A DNA stretch of 64,000 nucleotides from Proales similis. Its lineage: Eukaryota > Rotifera > Eurotatoria > Ploima > Proalidae. The stretch covers positions 1,674,001-1,738,000 of the forward strand of contig JAGVRJ010000006.1 of the NCBI GenBank assembly GCA_019059635.1, read 5' to 3'. The notes under the pieces are model-generated. The model searched no databases and was not told the DNA's origin. It saw only the letters and a program-made list of their open reading frames with translations. The position numbers and the translations under genes were made by a program. Shown piece after piece: positions 21,087 through 31,049 of the stretch; position 1 is the first letter of the stretch; each line of letters starts with the position of its first letter.

Positions 21087-22897
21087 ATGTTGTTCGCTGT
21101 GTTTACCTTGTTCACTCTGGCCCTCACAGTCAGCTCCAAGACGCTTGTTTTGGAGGAAGCTTTGGCTAAAGGCGATTTTGACTTGCTTATCAATCTTTTG
21201 CCGATCTATGGCAATATCAAACTCAAGACCATTATCAACGAGCGAAGTGTCAACGAAATTCGAGTACGCAATCTCCTCGAGCTTCCCTAACTTGAATCTC
21301 TAACTCAACCTGAAATTTAACAGAAATTCTTTGTCAAATACCCAAGCGCTTACGAGTCGTTCAAGAACGAGCTTGCCTCTGAGGGCGTGTTCCTTCCCAC
21401 ATTCGACAAATTCAACTGGCAAGCCATCACCAAGGCTGACTATGACATGCTCAAGACTATCTTGGCTGAGACCACCATTAAGCAGTTCCTCCAGCCCGAG
21501 ACTTTGGCCTACTACCAGGTACAGTTTGCCTTAAGACCCGGAGTCCAGCCCATTCACAATCCGATTGCAAAATAGAGCTTCCTCAAGAACGACACTCTCG
21601 TTGACCGAGGCTTTGAAATTGTCGCCGATTTGGGCGTCACTTTGGCCGATGAGATTGACACTGACGCTGTGATTGTCACCTTGCAGAAGGTTTTCGTTCC
21701 CCTCATTCCCGACTTTTTGCCCAGTAAGTGTTCAATCATTGAGTTCATTCTGCCCGAAGCCCACTTATTCTCCAAAGCTGCCATTTCCATTGTTCTGTTT
21801 GGCAAACGTGACCTTCCTTCCACCGAGCAGCTCCAGCAAATCTTGAACCAACTCGGCAGTGGCCAGCTCCAGATTCCTCCTGCTGTCATGGTTTGTTTTC
21901 AATCGAGCATGAATCTCGAATAAGCGATTGATTAACATCGGCCGTTAATTTTAGCAACAACTGATCCAGTTGGGCGCCCAGAACCCAGGCGTTGCTTCCC
22001 AAGTCGAGAGCCTTGCCAATCAATACTTTAACCAGCAGATCACTTATGCCCAGCTTGTGGTAGTTTATCTTTTTTCTAACAATACCAAGAACGGAACAAC
22101 CGTTGAACTTTCCAAAAGCAAAAGGTGCAAAGCTTGGTTGCGCAATACCCTGCCTTTTTCGGCCAAGTCTTGCAGCTTGTCAGCTCCATCTTGCCCCGAG
22201 ATTTGACTGACACTCTCATTCAGATCGTCATCCAGGCATTGCCCACAATCATTTCCTGTAAGCAAACGAATAGACGCGAATAGGCTCTGATTCGAACTCA
22301 AATTGCTCCAACAATAAAAGGGATCGGAAAGCGAGACCTTACTGCTGCTACCAGCCTCCAGGTCGGTTAAGATTTTCTGATTATTTCATATTCAAATAGA
22401 ATCATAAATTTCTCTTGTTCGCAGAACTTGATCAACCAGATTCAAATCCCCACTCAGCTGCTCGTAATTTAAGACAAATGTGGCGTCTTTGATCTCAGTT
22501 TGGCTAATGCTTTTTTCTCAAATAGCAATTGTACCCCCAAATCATCGCTCAGGTTCAATCGCTCTACCAGCAGTTGACCAGCGGCAGCATTAGCCTCTCC
22601 AACTACTTGGTAATTTGCTTTCTTCGATTCGAAAAAGCGTCAGCAGGAAATTTAATTTGACAACGAATTCTTAGCAACAAATTCAAAACTTGATCAACCG
22701 ATACCCCGTTCTGGCCTCTTTCATCAACCAGATCATTGGCTCGCGAGACATCTGGGACACCTTGACCAACGTGGCCATTCAGAGCATCCCGACCTTGATC
22801 CAGATCTTGCCCAGCATCATTTCCAGTAAGCAAAGCGAAACTTGCGTGCAGCCAAATATCGTCTCTGAACAGGGATTTTATTTCAGTTTTCGGCTAA
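21087..22897 (+). CDS. Modular secreted helical protein 2 (unrecognised family, two full modules)
   Basis: A 400-residue secreted paralogue of the gene at 19482. Eleven exons join in frame: 21087-21263, 21324-21518, 21576-21723, 21778-21890, 21955-22059, 22119-22257, 22321-22361, 22425-22463, 22526-22609, 22675-22825 and 22887-22897. The signal peptide is MLFAVFTLFTLALTVSS. A unique N-terminal helical part (~20-170) is followed by two tandem copies of the ~115-residue module. Exons 4-6 are copy 1, opening with IVLFGKRDLP; exons 7-10 are copy 2, opening with WIGKRDLTAA. Each copy ends with a QYPAFF/RYPVLA helix and PTIIS or PSIIS. The last exon adds only IFG and a stop. Copy 1 has lost one intron. 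Phases repeat exactly between copies, so this is exon-module duplication. Function unknown; abundant extracellular structural, lipid-binding or precursor roles are all possible. Confidence 0.75.
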
Positions 22898-22930
22898 GCT
22901 CTCACCAGCAGCAATCATATTCACTCAAAC

Positions 22931-22936
22931 AATAAA
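22931..22936 (+). terminator. Polyadenylation signal AATAAA (modular secreted gene 2)
   Basis: It lies 34 bases after the stop at 22897 and 10 bases before the stop codon of HECTD2 on the opposite strand. Cleavage of this transcript therefore falls inside the HECTD2 coding end. Confidence 0.65.
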
Positions 22937-22946
22937 GCATTAGAAT

Positions 22947-25900
22947 TCATTTTATACCAAAACCCTCGGCGTTGTTTATGGCGATGAGAAGTTTGTCTCT
23001 AAGCACCTTTTTTGAGTCGTAATGGGGCAGAATAAGCTGGTTGAAACAAGTATGAGCCATAGGCAGCCTTAACACGAGACAGTCAGGTTCAAATCGATTC
23101 GTTCGACTAGAAAGCAGTCACTTACTGATTCTTGCACTCGACTCGAGTGATCTTGAAGCTCATGTCTTTCATTCCGCCCACAGGCACTTTATCACAGCCG
23201 GTGGCGAACAACAGCAAACGCCGCTTTTGCTTCATATTCAACTCGTCTTTGAGTATTGACCAGAACCAGTCGATGAGGGGTTCTTTGTCAATATAGCCGT
23301 CGTAGAGTGTGATCATTCGCAGTTCGTCCACATTCAACGGATCTGGCGAACCGCACACGATCAGCTCAATTTCCTCTGGTCTCAACAGCTTCGTCAAACC
23401 GGAATTTAATTTTTAAGTCAACTCAGCTGGCTTCTTCAGTTCTTACTCTAACCGCGTTCGAAGTGCAAACGCTATGGAAGCCAGTGTAGAACGCTTTGAA
23501 CTGCTCAAAGACAAGCTTGTTGAGAAGGAAGTTTATGTAGAGATCGACGTATTCTCGTCTATTCTCGTTGGTCAAATCGATGTTGTGACCGTTCTCTTTC
23601 AACTCGACCGTTTTCACCACATCCAGCTCGGTATAAGACGCCTCAAATTTAAGCATAAAGTCTTCGGCCACGTCGCCGTCGTACTCGAGCAGTTCTTGTA
23701 GACTCTTGGCCATGCCGGGCATCACATAGCGCAAATCGTATAGGCCCAAGTTAGGCACCACTCCGTACGCTTCCGGATGCTTCTTGTGGTAAGTGAGCTT
23801 TCTGAACGCACACGGTGGCAGACGTATGTCCAGCAGCTCTCCGTTGTACAGTGCCAATCCCATCAACTACTCGATTGCAACTGGCTGATGACTTAGAAAT
23901 GCACTACGCCATTTTCGACACTTACACAACCGATGAGATGATATTCGGCAAGCGCCGACTGGCCGGCATGGTTCGAACTGAACCAGTAGACGTTTGACTC
24001 CTCGTTGTAGTCGAACATTCCTTTAGTAAAATGCGATCAAGCTCGTCTTCAATAGCCGCGTGCTTGCCTACCATATATGGGACTGAATATCTCCCTTATG
24101 ACCAGTAGGAACCATTCTTTGCGCACTCCGCCCTAAACAACGACCAGTTAAATCCTGAATTTTCAAGGCAAGTTCATATTTGCGAACCATGTCAATGGCG
24201 GCCTCGTTGGTGAAGCAGACTCGAAGCTTCTTCTTTAATTCGGCCTTTTTTGATTCGATCTTGCAGAGATGGCTAGTTATTGGCTTTGGCTTTTTGTTTC
24301 GGCCGTCGACTGCCATTTTACCTCGTTCAAGGAGTCGGCAATCAAATGTGAACGGCGAACACGAATTGTGAGAAACAAGTCCGACTGACGCGGGTTGGTT
24401 GTTTGCCGACGACGAACGTTTTTCATGTAACTTTGCTGCCCAGGCGGCAATTTGTCAAGCGAGTCGAGCAAATGTGACAACTGGCATTTACTTTGGCATA
24501 AAGAAGCATCTGATGCTCCGAGTCTTTTTCAATTATTTTCCTCTTCGAGTCCAGACTCAGCATGAACGGGTATTGGCAGAGGGAGAATCCGCCATTTCTC
24601 TCTATTGACAACTGCTGCCAATTCAGGTATTCTTGGTACAAATCGACCGAGTCGAGCTTTTTGATGTAAAACTCCTGATAGGAGACGAACAGCGACGAGC
24701 AGTTGGTAGACGGCGACACAAGCATTTGGTGAATGCTGGCGGCGTCCAGACTGGCCTTGAGCTCTTCAGCGTGCCGCTTCTTCTGATTGTAGTTCAGCAT
24801 GGCGTCTTTGGTGTACTCTGCGTGATGATTTTGATAATACTGAATCTGGGCCTCGTTGGTCGTGTCTATTCAGCCAGTCAATTAGTTGAACTCAGACGAG
24901 AGTGTTGGAGATAAACGACCGACGCTCACTTACACAGCAAAGACATGACGCGGACAGCGGCGGGCATCCAGTCCAATGAAGTTTGTGTAAGTTTGAGTTT
25001 ATTCGAGGCGAACATTCGAAGCAGAAACAGTCGCTGCACTTGGGCTAGAACGTCGCGGAATATGACCAGTGGCATCCTTGATAATTTTCGGCTTCAATTT
25101 AGACTGACACAACAACCGAACAAAACGAGCTCTGACTTTCTCATGGCGTAGACAAGCGAATTCTGCAGATGAGTGCCGAGATTGGCCACTTCGACCACCA
25201 GCAGTATGAAAAGCATGTTGTTCTCTGCCCGTTCGAAAAGAGGATTCTTGACAGAGAGCAAAAAGCGAATGAACAGATCGCGGCTGAACATTTTCTCAAG
25301 CAAGCCACTACTTACGCAAATGAAAACCAAAAGTGGAAAAACCGTTTGAACGAGCCGCTTGTCGATCAGTTCCTTTTCCAGTTGGTCTCTCTGTTCTTCT
25401 TTGTCCAATCGTTTTTTCAAATAATCCACATTGAATCTGAACATTGAGGCCAGTTAGAAGGAAGCGAAACAAAGCGGGTTTTGCCCTAGGCTCTCAATTA
25501 CTTGATGTCGTTGGCAATGCAGAAGCAAATCGCTTTCATCGTTACTTGTGCGACTTGGAATGGCTGAAAGAAATTCTCTTTTAAGTTCAAGTTCAGTTAA
25601 GACAAGCTGGCTACTGACCAGTTTCTCCAGTTGACTGTAAAGCTGCTTCATGTAGCGCCAGTCTATTGAGATGGTGAACGTGACGTCAGCCTTCTTGCTC
25701 GCGTTCAATTGCTGCGAGCCGTCCGATTTGTTCTTGGCCAACAGATTGACCAGGTTCGAAGCTCGAGAGAAATTCCAGCAGTAAAAGTCAATTATCTCAT
25801 CGAACTTGTCTTTGCTAGTGCAGCTTTGGACACATTCACTTCAGATATTTCATCAGTCCAGAACAGATAAAGATCGAGGCAGTTTAACTGATCACCTGAA

Positions 25901-26582
25901 CTTATCCTGTTTCAGACACATTGAAGTTTTGTAGTCGGGAAAAAACGACTCGTCCTCGTTGTTCGGATCCAAGAATCGATGCAGGTCTTCTCTCGGTGGC
26001 CCATTGCATTCATCAGCTTCTGTTTTGTCTTCTTTCAAATCGTTCATTTCAATTTCGGCGTCGACCGCCTTGGACGAGTCGTATCGATGCGATTTGGCGC
26101 TGAATATACTCCGAATGAGAGTTCGAAGCCCTTTTCTGGGCAAATGATCTGAATCGGTTGATTGAGCCGGTGAGCCGCATTCGACCGGACTCGTTTGGCG
26201 ACAGGCAATCACTGAGCTCGAACGAGCGCGACTCAGAGCTGTTCGATTTTGAGCCTAATTCACTCAGTCAGATTAGAACGGTGCATTTGGCTCTTTATGA
26301 TTTAGAAGCAACCTTGTTACGTGAGTCTGATCGAGGCGGCGTCTTGGCCGTGCCGAGGAGCTGCTTTTCTTTTGAGCTGTCATAAAACGAGCCGCAATAG
26401 GGACAGATCATTCGCGGCTTATCGCAAACACTCATTAGACCGCATTGCTTGCAATCTGACAGCACGCGTCGACATTGATCTTTAAGATCGCTTTTAATCG
26501 GCGTCAAACAGCTCATTTCCTTGATTGCCTGTTCTGACTGACTCGATCGGGGAGTCGCGGATTTCAGCACTCGCTTAAGCAT
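22947..26582 (-). CDS. HECTD2: HECTD2-type HECT E3 ubiquitin ligase
   Basis: An E3 ubiquitin ligase that accepts ubiquitin on a HECT cysteine. Many small exons are spread over 3.6 kb. The N-terminal exon has a CxxC...CxxC zinc-ribbon-like segment (CKQCGL...CPYCG). The middle region matches HECTD2 by [38 protein letters not shown] and [11 protein letters not shown]. The HECT domain includes [18 protein letters not shown] (after an intron), [57 protein letters not shown] and [15 protein letters not shown] (exon 23126-23388). The final exon, 22947-23067, carries the catalytic HTCFN and ends EGFGIK, as in the family. The start at 26582 is the first ATG before the zinc-binding segment; an upstream exon cannot be excluded. 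The gene is divergent from WDR12 and convergent with the secreted gene. Confidence 0.9.
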
Positions 26583-27086
26583 TTTGTTCAAGTTTTCTTT
26601 TCGCTCGGCAAATTCGCTCGCAGTTTAGAGTTTGACAGGTGATTTCAAATTTGCTGACATTTTTTTTTATCGATTTTTGCTGCTTTTGATTATTTTCTTC
26701 CCATTTTGTCGCACATTTCGGCTGAGAATTTACATGGAAACGAGCTTGACTAACGGCGACAAGCAGAAAGCGAATTAAAATTTCTTGAATAATCGGCCGC
26801 GGTTTAGACATTGCAGCGAACGAGTTTGAAACTTGGATTTATTGCTATGGACTCAAGGGAAAGCCAAGGAAATTAAAATTAAACGCGGTTAACAGCCAAC
26901 GTGAGGGCGACGTGAGTCAAGTTACTAATGCGGCGAGGAGAGCAGTTTCGATATGCTTATGGTCGATTCGCATGTGGCTCGCTCTGTCTCACTTGAATTG
27001 CATTTGAGTTGCTTTCGATCGGCAAGCAGAGTAAAAGAAGCAGTAGGCGCAGAGCTGTCGAGTAAATAGAGTCTTCCACTCAGCAA
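26583..27086. promoter_or_regulatory. Shared divergent promoter region, HECTD2 / WDR12
   Basis: About 500 bases between two divergently transcribed housekeeping-type genes, with no exon seen. By geometry it is a bidirectional promoter; no TATA box is evident for either gene. Confidence 0.5.
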
Positions 27087-28761
27087 ATGGGCAACAATAA
27101 AGGTGACGAGCAGCTTATGGTCAAGTTTGTGACCAAAAGCCAACGGTGAGTGAATTCAATCTCGTTCAGCTTGACCGGGTAAAAGTAAAAAGATGCAAAC
27201 AGATTCGCCATCAATGACACTCCGTTCTCGGTTCCGGCCAAGTCCGATTCAGAAGCACTTTGTGTTCTCATCAAAAGTGTGCTTCGCGAATCGGCCGACT
27301 CAAACGAGGTCGACTCGGTTGAATTTGATTTTTACATCAACGATGTATTCTTGGACATGACCGTAGCCCGGTTCATCGAGTCCCAGTCCGTTCTGACACC
27401 GGTAAATGCTTGATGGAAGCGTTCACTGGTGAACTCTTTAAATTGAAAATGTGAAAAGGAAAGTTTGATTACAATCGAATATGTTGAACGATTTCCGGCG
27501 CCAGAGCCATTGGATACGATATTGACCGACGACTGGGTCAGTTCAATAAGAATGAACGGAGACAAGTGAGAGCGGACTGTTTGACTAGCGAGAGCAATCA
27601 TTGATCGGTCGCAAAAAAATAGAATTCTGATAGGAAGCTACGATAGCACGGTACAACTGTGGTCTCGCAAAGGAGAGCAAATCGGAGTCTTGCAAATGCA
27701 CACTGGCCCGGTAAAGTCGGTCCAGTGGCTGAGCGACGTCGAGCAGAGTTCCGAATGGAAGCTGGCCAGCTCATCGCATGATCAGCATGTCCTGATTTGG
27801 AGCTGGAGTTCGAAGAAGAAGCAGGCCACTCGAGTGGAGAAGCTGGTCGGCCATTCAGAGAGTGTCGAATGCATTGCGTTCAATAAAGAGAAAAACAAGG
27901 TTACGCCCAAAGACGTTCGATGGAATTTTTCAATAATTTTAAACGCAATTTGTGCAGCTTGTGTCTGGCTCGTGGGACAAGACGATCAAGCTTTGGGACG
28001 TTGGTAAATACAACAAACATTTGTCCGCTTGGCAGTCGAGTTGAGCTCTTTTAATTGCGTCTAGGTGGCGAAGAGCATGCAGAGAGTGCGACTGGGAAGA
28101 AGAAAAAGACTGAGCTGGAGGTTAAACATCAAGTAAGTTGAAGTGTAAGAATCATTTTCCAGTCGAGCGCATCAGTGAATGTGAGCAAAGACTCCGATAA
28201 TCACCCTGAGCGGGCACACTGAAAACGTGTCCTGCTGCCGATGGATGCAAGACGATGAGCTGTGCACTGGTTCTTGGGATCACACAATTCGAATCTGGAA
28301 TGCATACAGCGCCCAAGAGGTGCGCTCGCTCAAGTGTCCGAGCAAAATATTCATGGACCTTGACTACTCAAATGTGAACGGTCTGATCGCGGCCGCTCTA
28401 AATGACTCGCACATTCGCATCTACGATCCGCGCTCGAACGAGGGTAGCATTGTGAAGATAAGCTTGAGCTCACACAGCGGCTGGTGCAGTTCGGTGCACT
28501 GGTCGAGCACCGACCAACACATGCTCGTGAGCGGCTCGTATGATTGCAGCGCAAAGCTTTGGGACATTCGAAAGTAAGCGTCCTGAGTGAACTATTATCC
28601 TTGCGATTTCGCTCTCATTTGGCCGGCATTTGTTTAGCACAAAATCGGCCGTGTTCGACATGCTCGGCCACGAGGACAAGGTCTTGTGTGTAGACTGGTC
28701 CAATTCAACGACCATATTAACCGGTTCGGCTGACAACTCATTCAAACTGTTCGCCACCTGA
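27087..28761 (+). CDS. WDR12: WDR12 / Ytm1 ribosome biogenesis WD-repeat protein
   Basis: A nucleolar component of the PeBoW (Pes1-Bop1-WDR12) complex needed for 60S ribosome maturation. The N-terminal NLE/ubiquitin-like domain starts [20 protein letters not shown] and continues in exon 2 with [12 protein letters not shown] and [14 protein letters not shown] repeats follow: [75 protein letters not shown] and [14 protein letters not shown] at the stop. A lysine-rich insertion sits between repeats, as in relatives. Introns are GT-AG and 45 to 110 bases. The ATG is the first in frame with the NLE domain. AATAAA follows at 28779-28784. Identification is secure. Confidence 0.93.
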
Positions 28762-28778
28762 GTGATGAGAACGATTGG

Positions 28779-28784
28779 AATAAA
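28779..28784 (+). terminator. Polyadenylation signal AATAAA (WDR12)
   Basis: It lies 18 bases after the WDR12 stop. On the other strand, AATAAA at 28795-28800 suits YKT6, so the two convergent transcripts end within or past each other. Confidence 0.65.
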
Positions 28785-28794
28785 CGCAACCAAG

Positions 28795-28800
28795 TTTATT
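28795..28800 (-). terminator. Polyadenylation signal AATAAA (YKT6)
   Basis: AATAAA on the minus strand, about 150 bases after the YKT6 stop at 28948. It sits just beyond the WDR12 signal, giving tail-to-tail transcripts. Confidence 0.55.
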
Positions 28801-28947
28801 GATTTAAAAAACGCATGAATCGACGACGATAGAGGGGATGTGAAATGTCAAATTGATTTCTCTGTCAGGCTAAGATGGGTTGCAGGAGAGTAGGAAGGGG
28901 CCGATCTTGCTTCTGAGTTGAATGAAAATTAAGCTTGAAAGCGGCAT

Positions 28948-29800
28948 TTAGAGGTATGAGCAGCAAGCGTTGGTTTTCTTTGCCGTCTTGTAAAATGCTT
29001 TCGACTGCATGCCGAGATCTTCGGATTTGGCCACCAAATCGTCAAGTTTTTCTCCCCGCTGCAGTACTGACTCAATTGTGGAATGCTGTGTCGTTTAGTC
29101 AATTGAATAACTTTGAAACCGAGGAGAGAGAACGAAACCCACCAGAATGATTTTGGTCTCGTCAAGGTCCATCTGCAATTTGGTTAAAGCGTCCGCTTGT
29201 TTCGGGTCCTTGAAAACACCAGAATCATAACGAGGCTTTCAAAACGAGCTGATGCTCTTTGCTCATCACTTGCCTGGTAGTTTGACAAGTACGCCGGCAG
29301 CTGAGTGTAATTCGGTGAGCTAAAATTGGCCGCAACAAATCAGTATCGAGCTGGAGGCCAGTTCAAAAATGAGCACGAACCCTTCGGGAATAGAAGGCCA
29401 GTTGTTGCTGGGACATGCTTGTGCAAATTCGTCCAACACCTTTTAAAGATTTGGTTCAAGATTGAGGAAAAGTGAAAGAGGAGCCGAGAAAGGCAACCTT
29501 GGTGAGGAGAGTGTGTGCCACACGCTTGGGATACTCTTGGTCGGAAATTAGAACTCCAGTCAAGTTGTCTCCTCGGGCGTAGACGTGAGCGATGTATTCC
29601 TGCTGTTGAACCGAAGAACGAGAGCCGGCCGTGGTTCGCTCGGTTAAAATGCGAGCAGTGAACTTCATGAACTCTTCGACACTGCCTCGTTGGAAGAAGC
29701 CAAAACTCTGAAGGTCGTGTGCGCCTTTGAGCAGTCGTGCGGTACGATCGCTGCTCGTTTCTGGCACTTTGTAAAGTATTTGCAAGGAAAACAGCTTCAT
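28948..29800 (-). CDS. YKT6: YKT6 R-SNARE (longin domain, prenylated tail)
   Basis: An R-SNARE for ER-Golgi, endosomal and autophagosomal fusion. The longin domain is in exon 1 (29498-29800): [43 protein letters not shown] and [12 protein letters not shown]. Further exons give [33 protein letters not shown], the SNARE heptads [36 protein letters not shown] and [18 protein letters not shown], then the stop. The C-terminal CCSYL supplies the dual lipid site of YKT6: the palmitoylated first Cys and prenylated second Cys of a CaaX box. The final Leu is unusual, since most YKT6 proteins end CAIM, and suggests geranylgeranyl preference. One intron (donor at 29273) is GC-AG rather than GT-AG. Confidence 0.94.
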
Positions 29801-30034
29801 GCTTCCCTAACGAACCGAGAATCAAATTGAACAGAGTTATTGAGCAGAATTCACTACGCCCGAGACATGTTACGGCCTTGGGCTTTGAAGAGAATAAAAA
29901 AAAATTTCAAGCTGAGCATCGAACGTTAGAACGTTGAATTTGGTTAAGATCAAACGAGCCCCGCTCTCTTACATACAATCGATTCATAATTAGGCGAGAA
30001 GTGTTTTACAGAGTCACAAAAGCCAACACAACTC

Positions 30035-30479
30035 TTAGTGACCTATTTGCTTGAGTAAATACTGACGCCAGCGCTCCATGCGAGTCTCGTACGGCTCCGT
30101 GATTTTAGAGCCAAAAAGCTCTGACGGGTTTGTCTGACTCAAGGCTGGCCGAACGGAGCCAACTTCTCCTTTTGGGTCGGCCAAACGTCGGTTCGCTTCG
30201 GGCATGAGACTAGTGCTGAAGCGATCACTTCGATTTTGCCTATCTGCTCGCGAGGATTTGAACTGACGTGGCTTGAAGCCTCCCTCTGATTGACCGATCT
30301 CATTTATTTGCTGACGTCTTGCGTGCTCGTCATTGTGCAGTCCTAGACCCCAAACTGATTGAACGAGTGGATACGCAGAAATCCGAAAGGACCCTACCGC
30401 TCGCGTTTAGGCTCACTTGCACCTCTGGAAAAGACTTTAATCGAGACCCGTTTGACTGACTCGACGACGACGACGACAT
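30035..30479 (-). CDS. Small unidentified protein, 129 residues
   Basis: I do not recognise this gene. Two exons, 30398-30479 and 30035-30342, join in frame across a 55-base GT-AG intron. The protein begins with Met and a run of serines, then has an Arg/Gln-rich, probably disordered middle (GFKPRQFKSSRADRQNRSDR) and ends ETRMERWRQYLLKQIGH before TAA. There is no signal peptide, TM or cysteine pattern. The intact frame over about 100 codons and the well-formed intron support coding. It lies upstream of YKT6 on the same strand. Confidence 0.5.
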
Positions 30480-31049
30480 CTCTGGATGGTTATGTTCATG
30501 TATTCTGTAATAAGCGTTTGAAATAAATTATGAGGTAATGACTAATCTCCTTTGCCATGCTGTCTGTTAAGAGCTCGCACACATTTCACCTGAACTCGTC
30601 AACCATCGATCGTGCCAACATCTACTTTCAATTATCTCTCAATCACTTTCCTTTTTATTGGCTTTGTCCATTTCGGTCCAAGCCCATACAACGCCCAATT
30701 TTTTCTTCTCTTTTTTATTTTGCGTGTTTAGTTTATTCTCTGCTCTCCAATCGATTCAATCCTTCTTCGATCATTTAAGGGAATTTCAAGTTACAAAAAG
30801 AGCTTTTCTCACTCTGACTTTCTCCCTTGAACATTCAAGTCCAAAGAGCTTCTTTTTTTGCAAACCTCTAGGCGCTCTGCGGCAGATTTCTGACGTTGCG
30901 AGAGACGGCGACACTTATTTTGTCTTTTGTCCGTAAATAAAGGGGCGCGGTTCAGATAATTCGTCCGATTCAAACGCTAAATCAAAATTAGAAAGAACGT
31001 AATTTCAATTTTGCCGCAAACTTTCGATTATGAACTGATAGAACAGAAA
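30480..31049. other. Intergenic region upstream of beta-ureidopropionase
   Basis: About 570 bases, T-rich, with no exon that I can support. It separates the minus-strand small gene from the plus-strand run beginning at 31050, so promoters for both are expected here. Confidence 0.4.
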
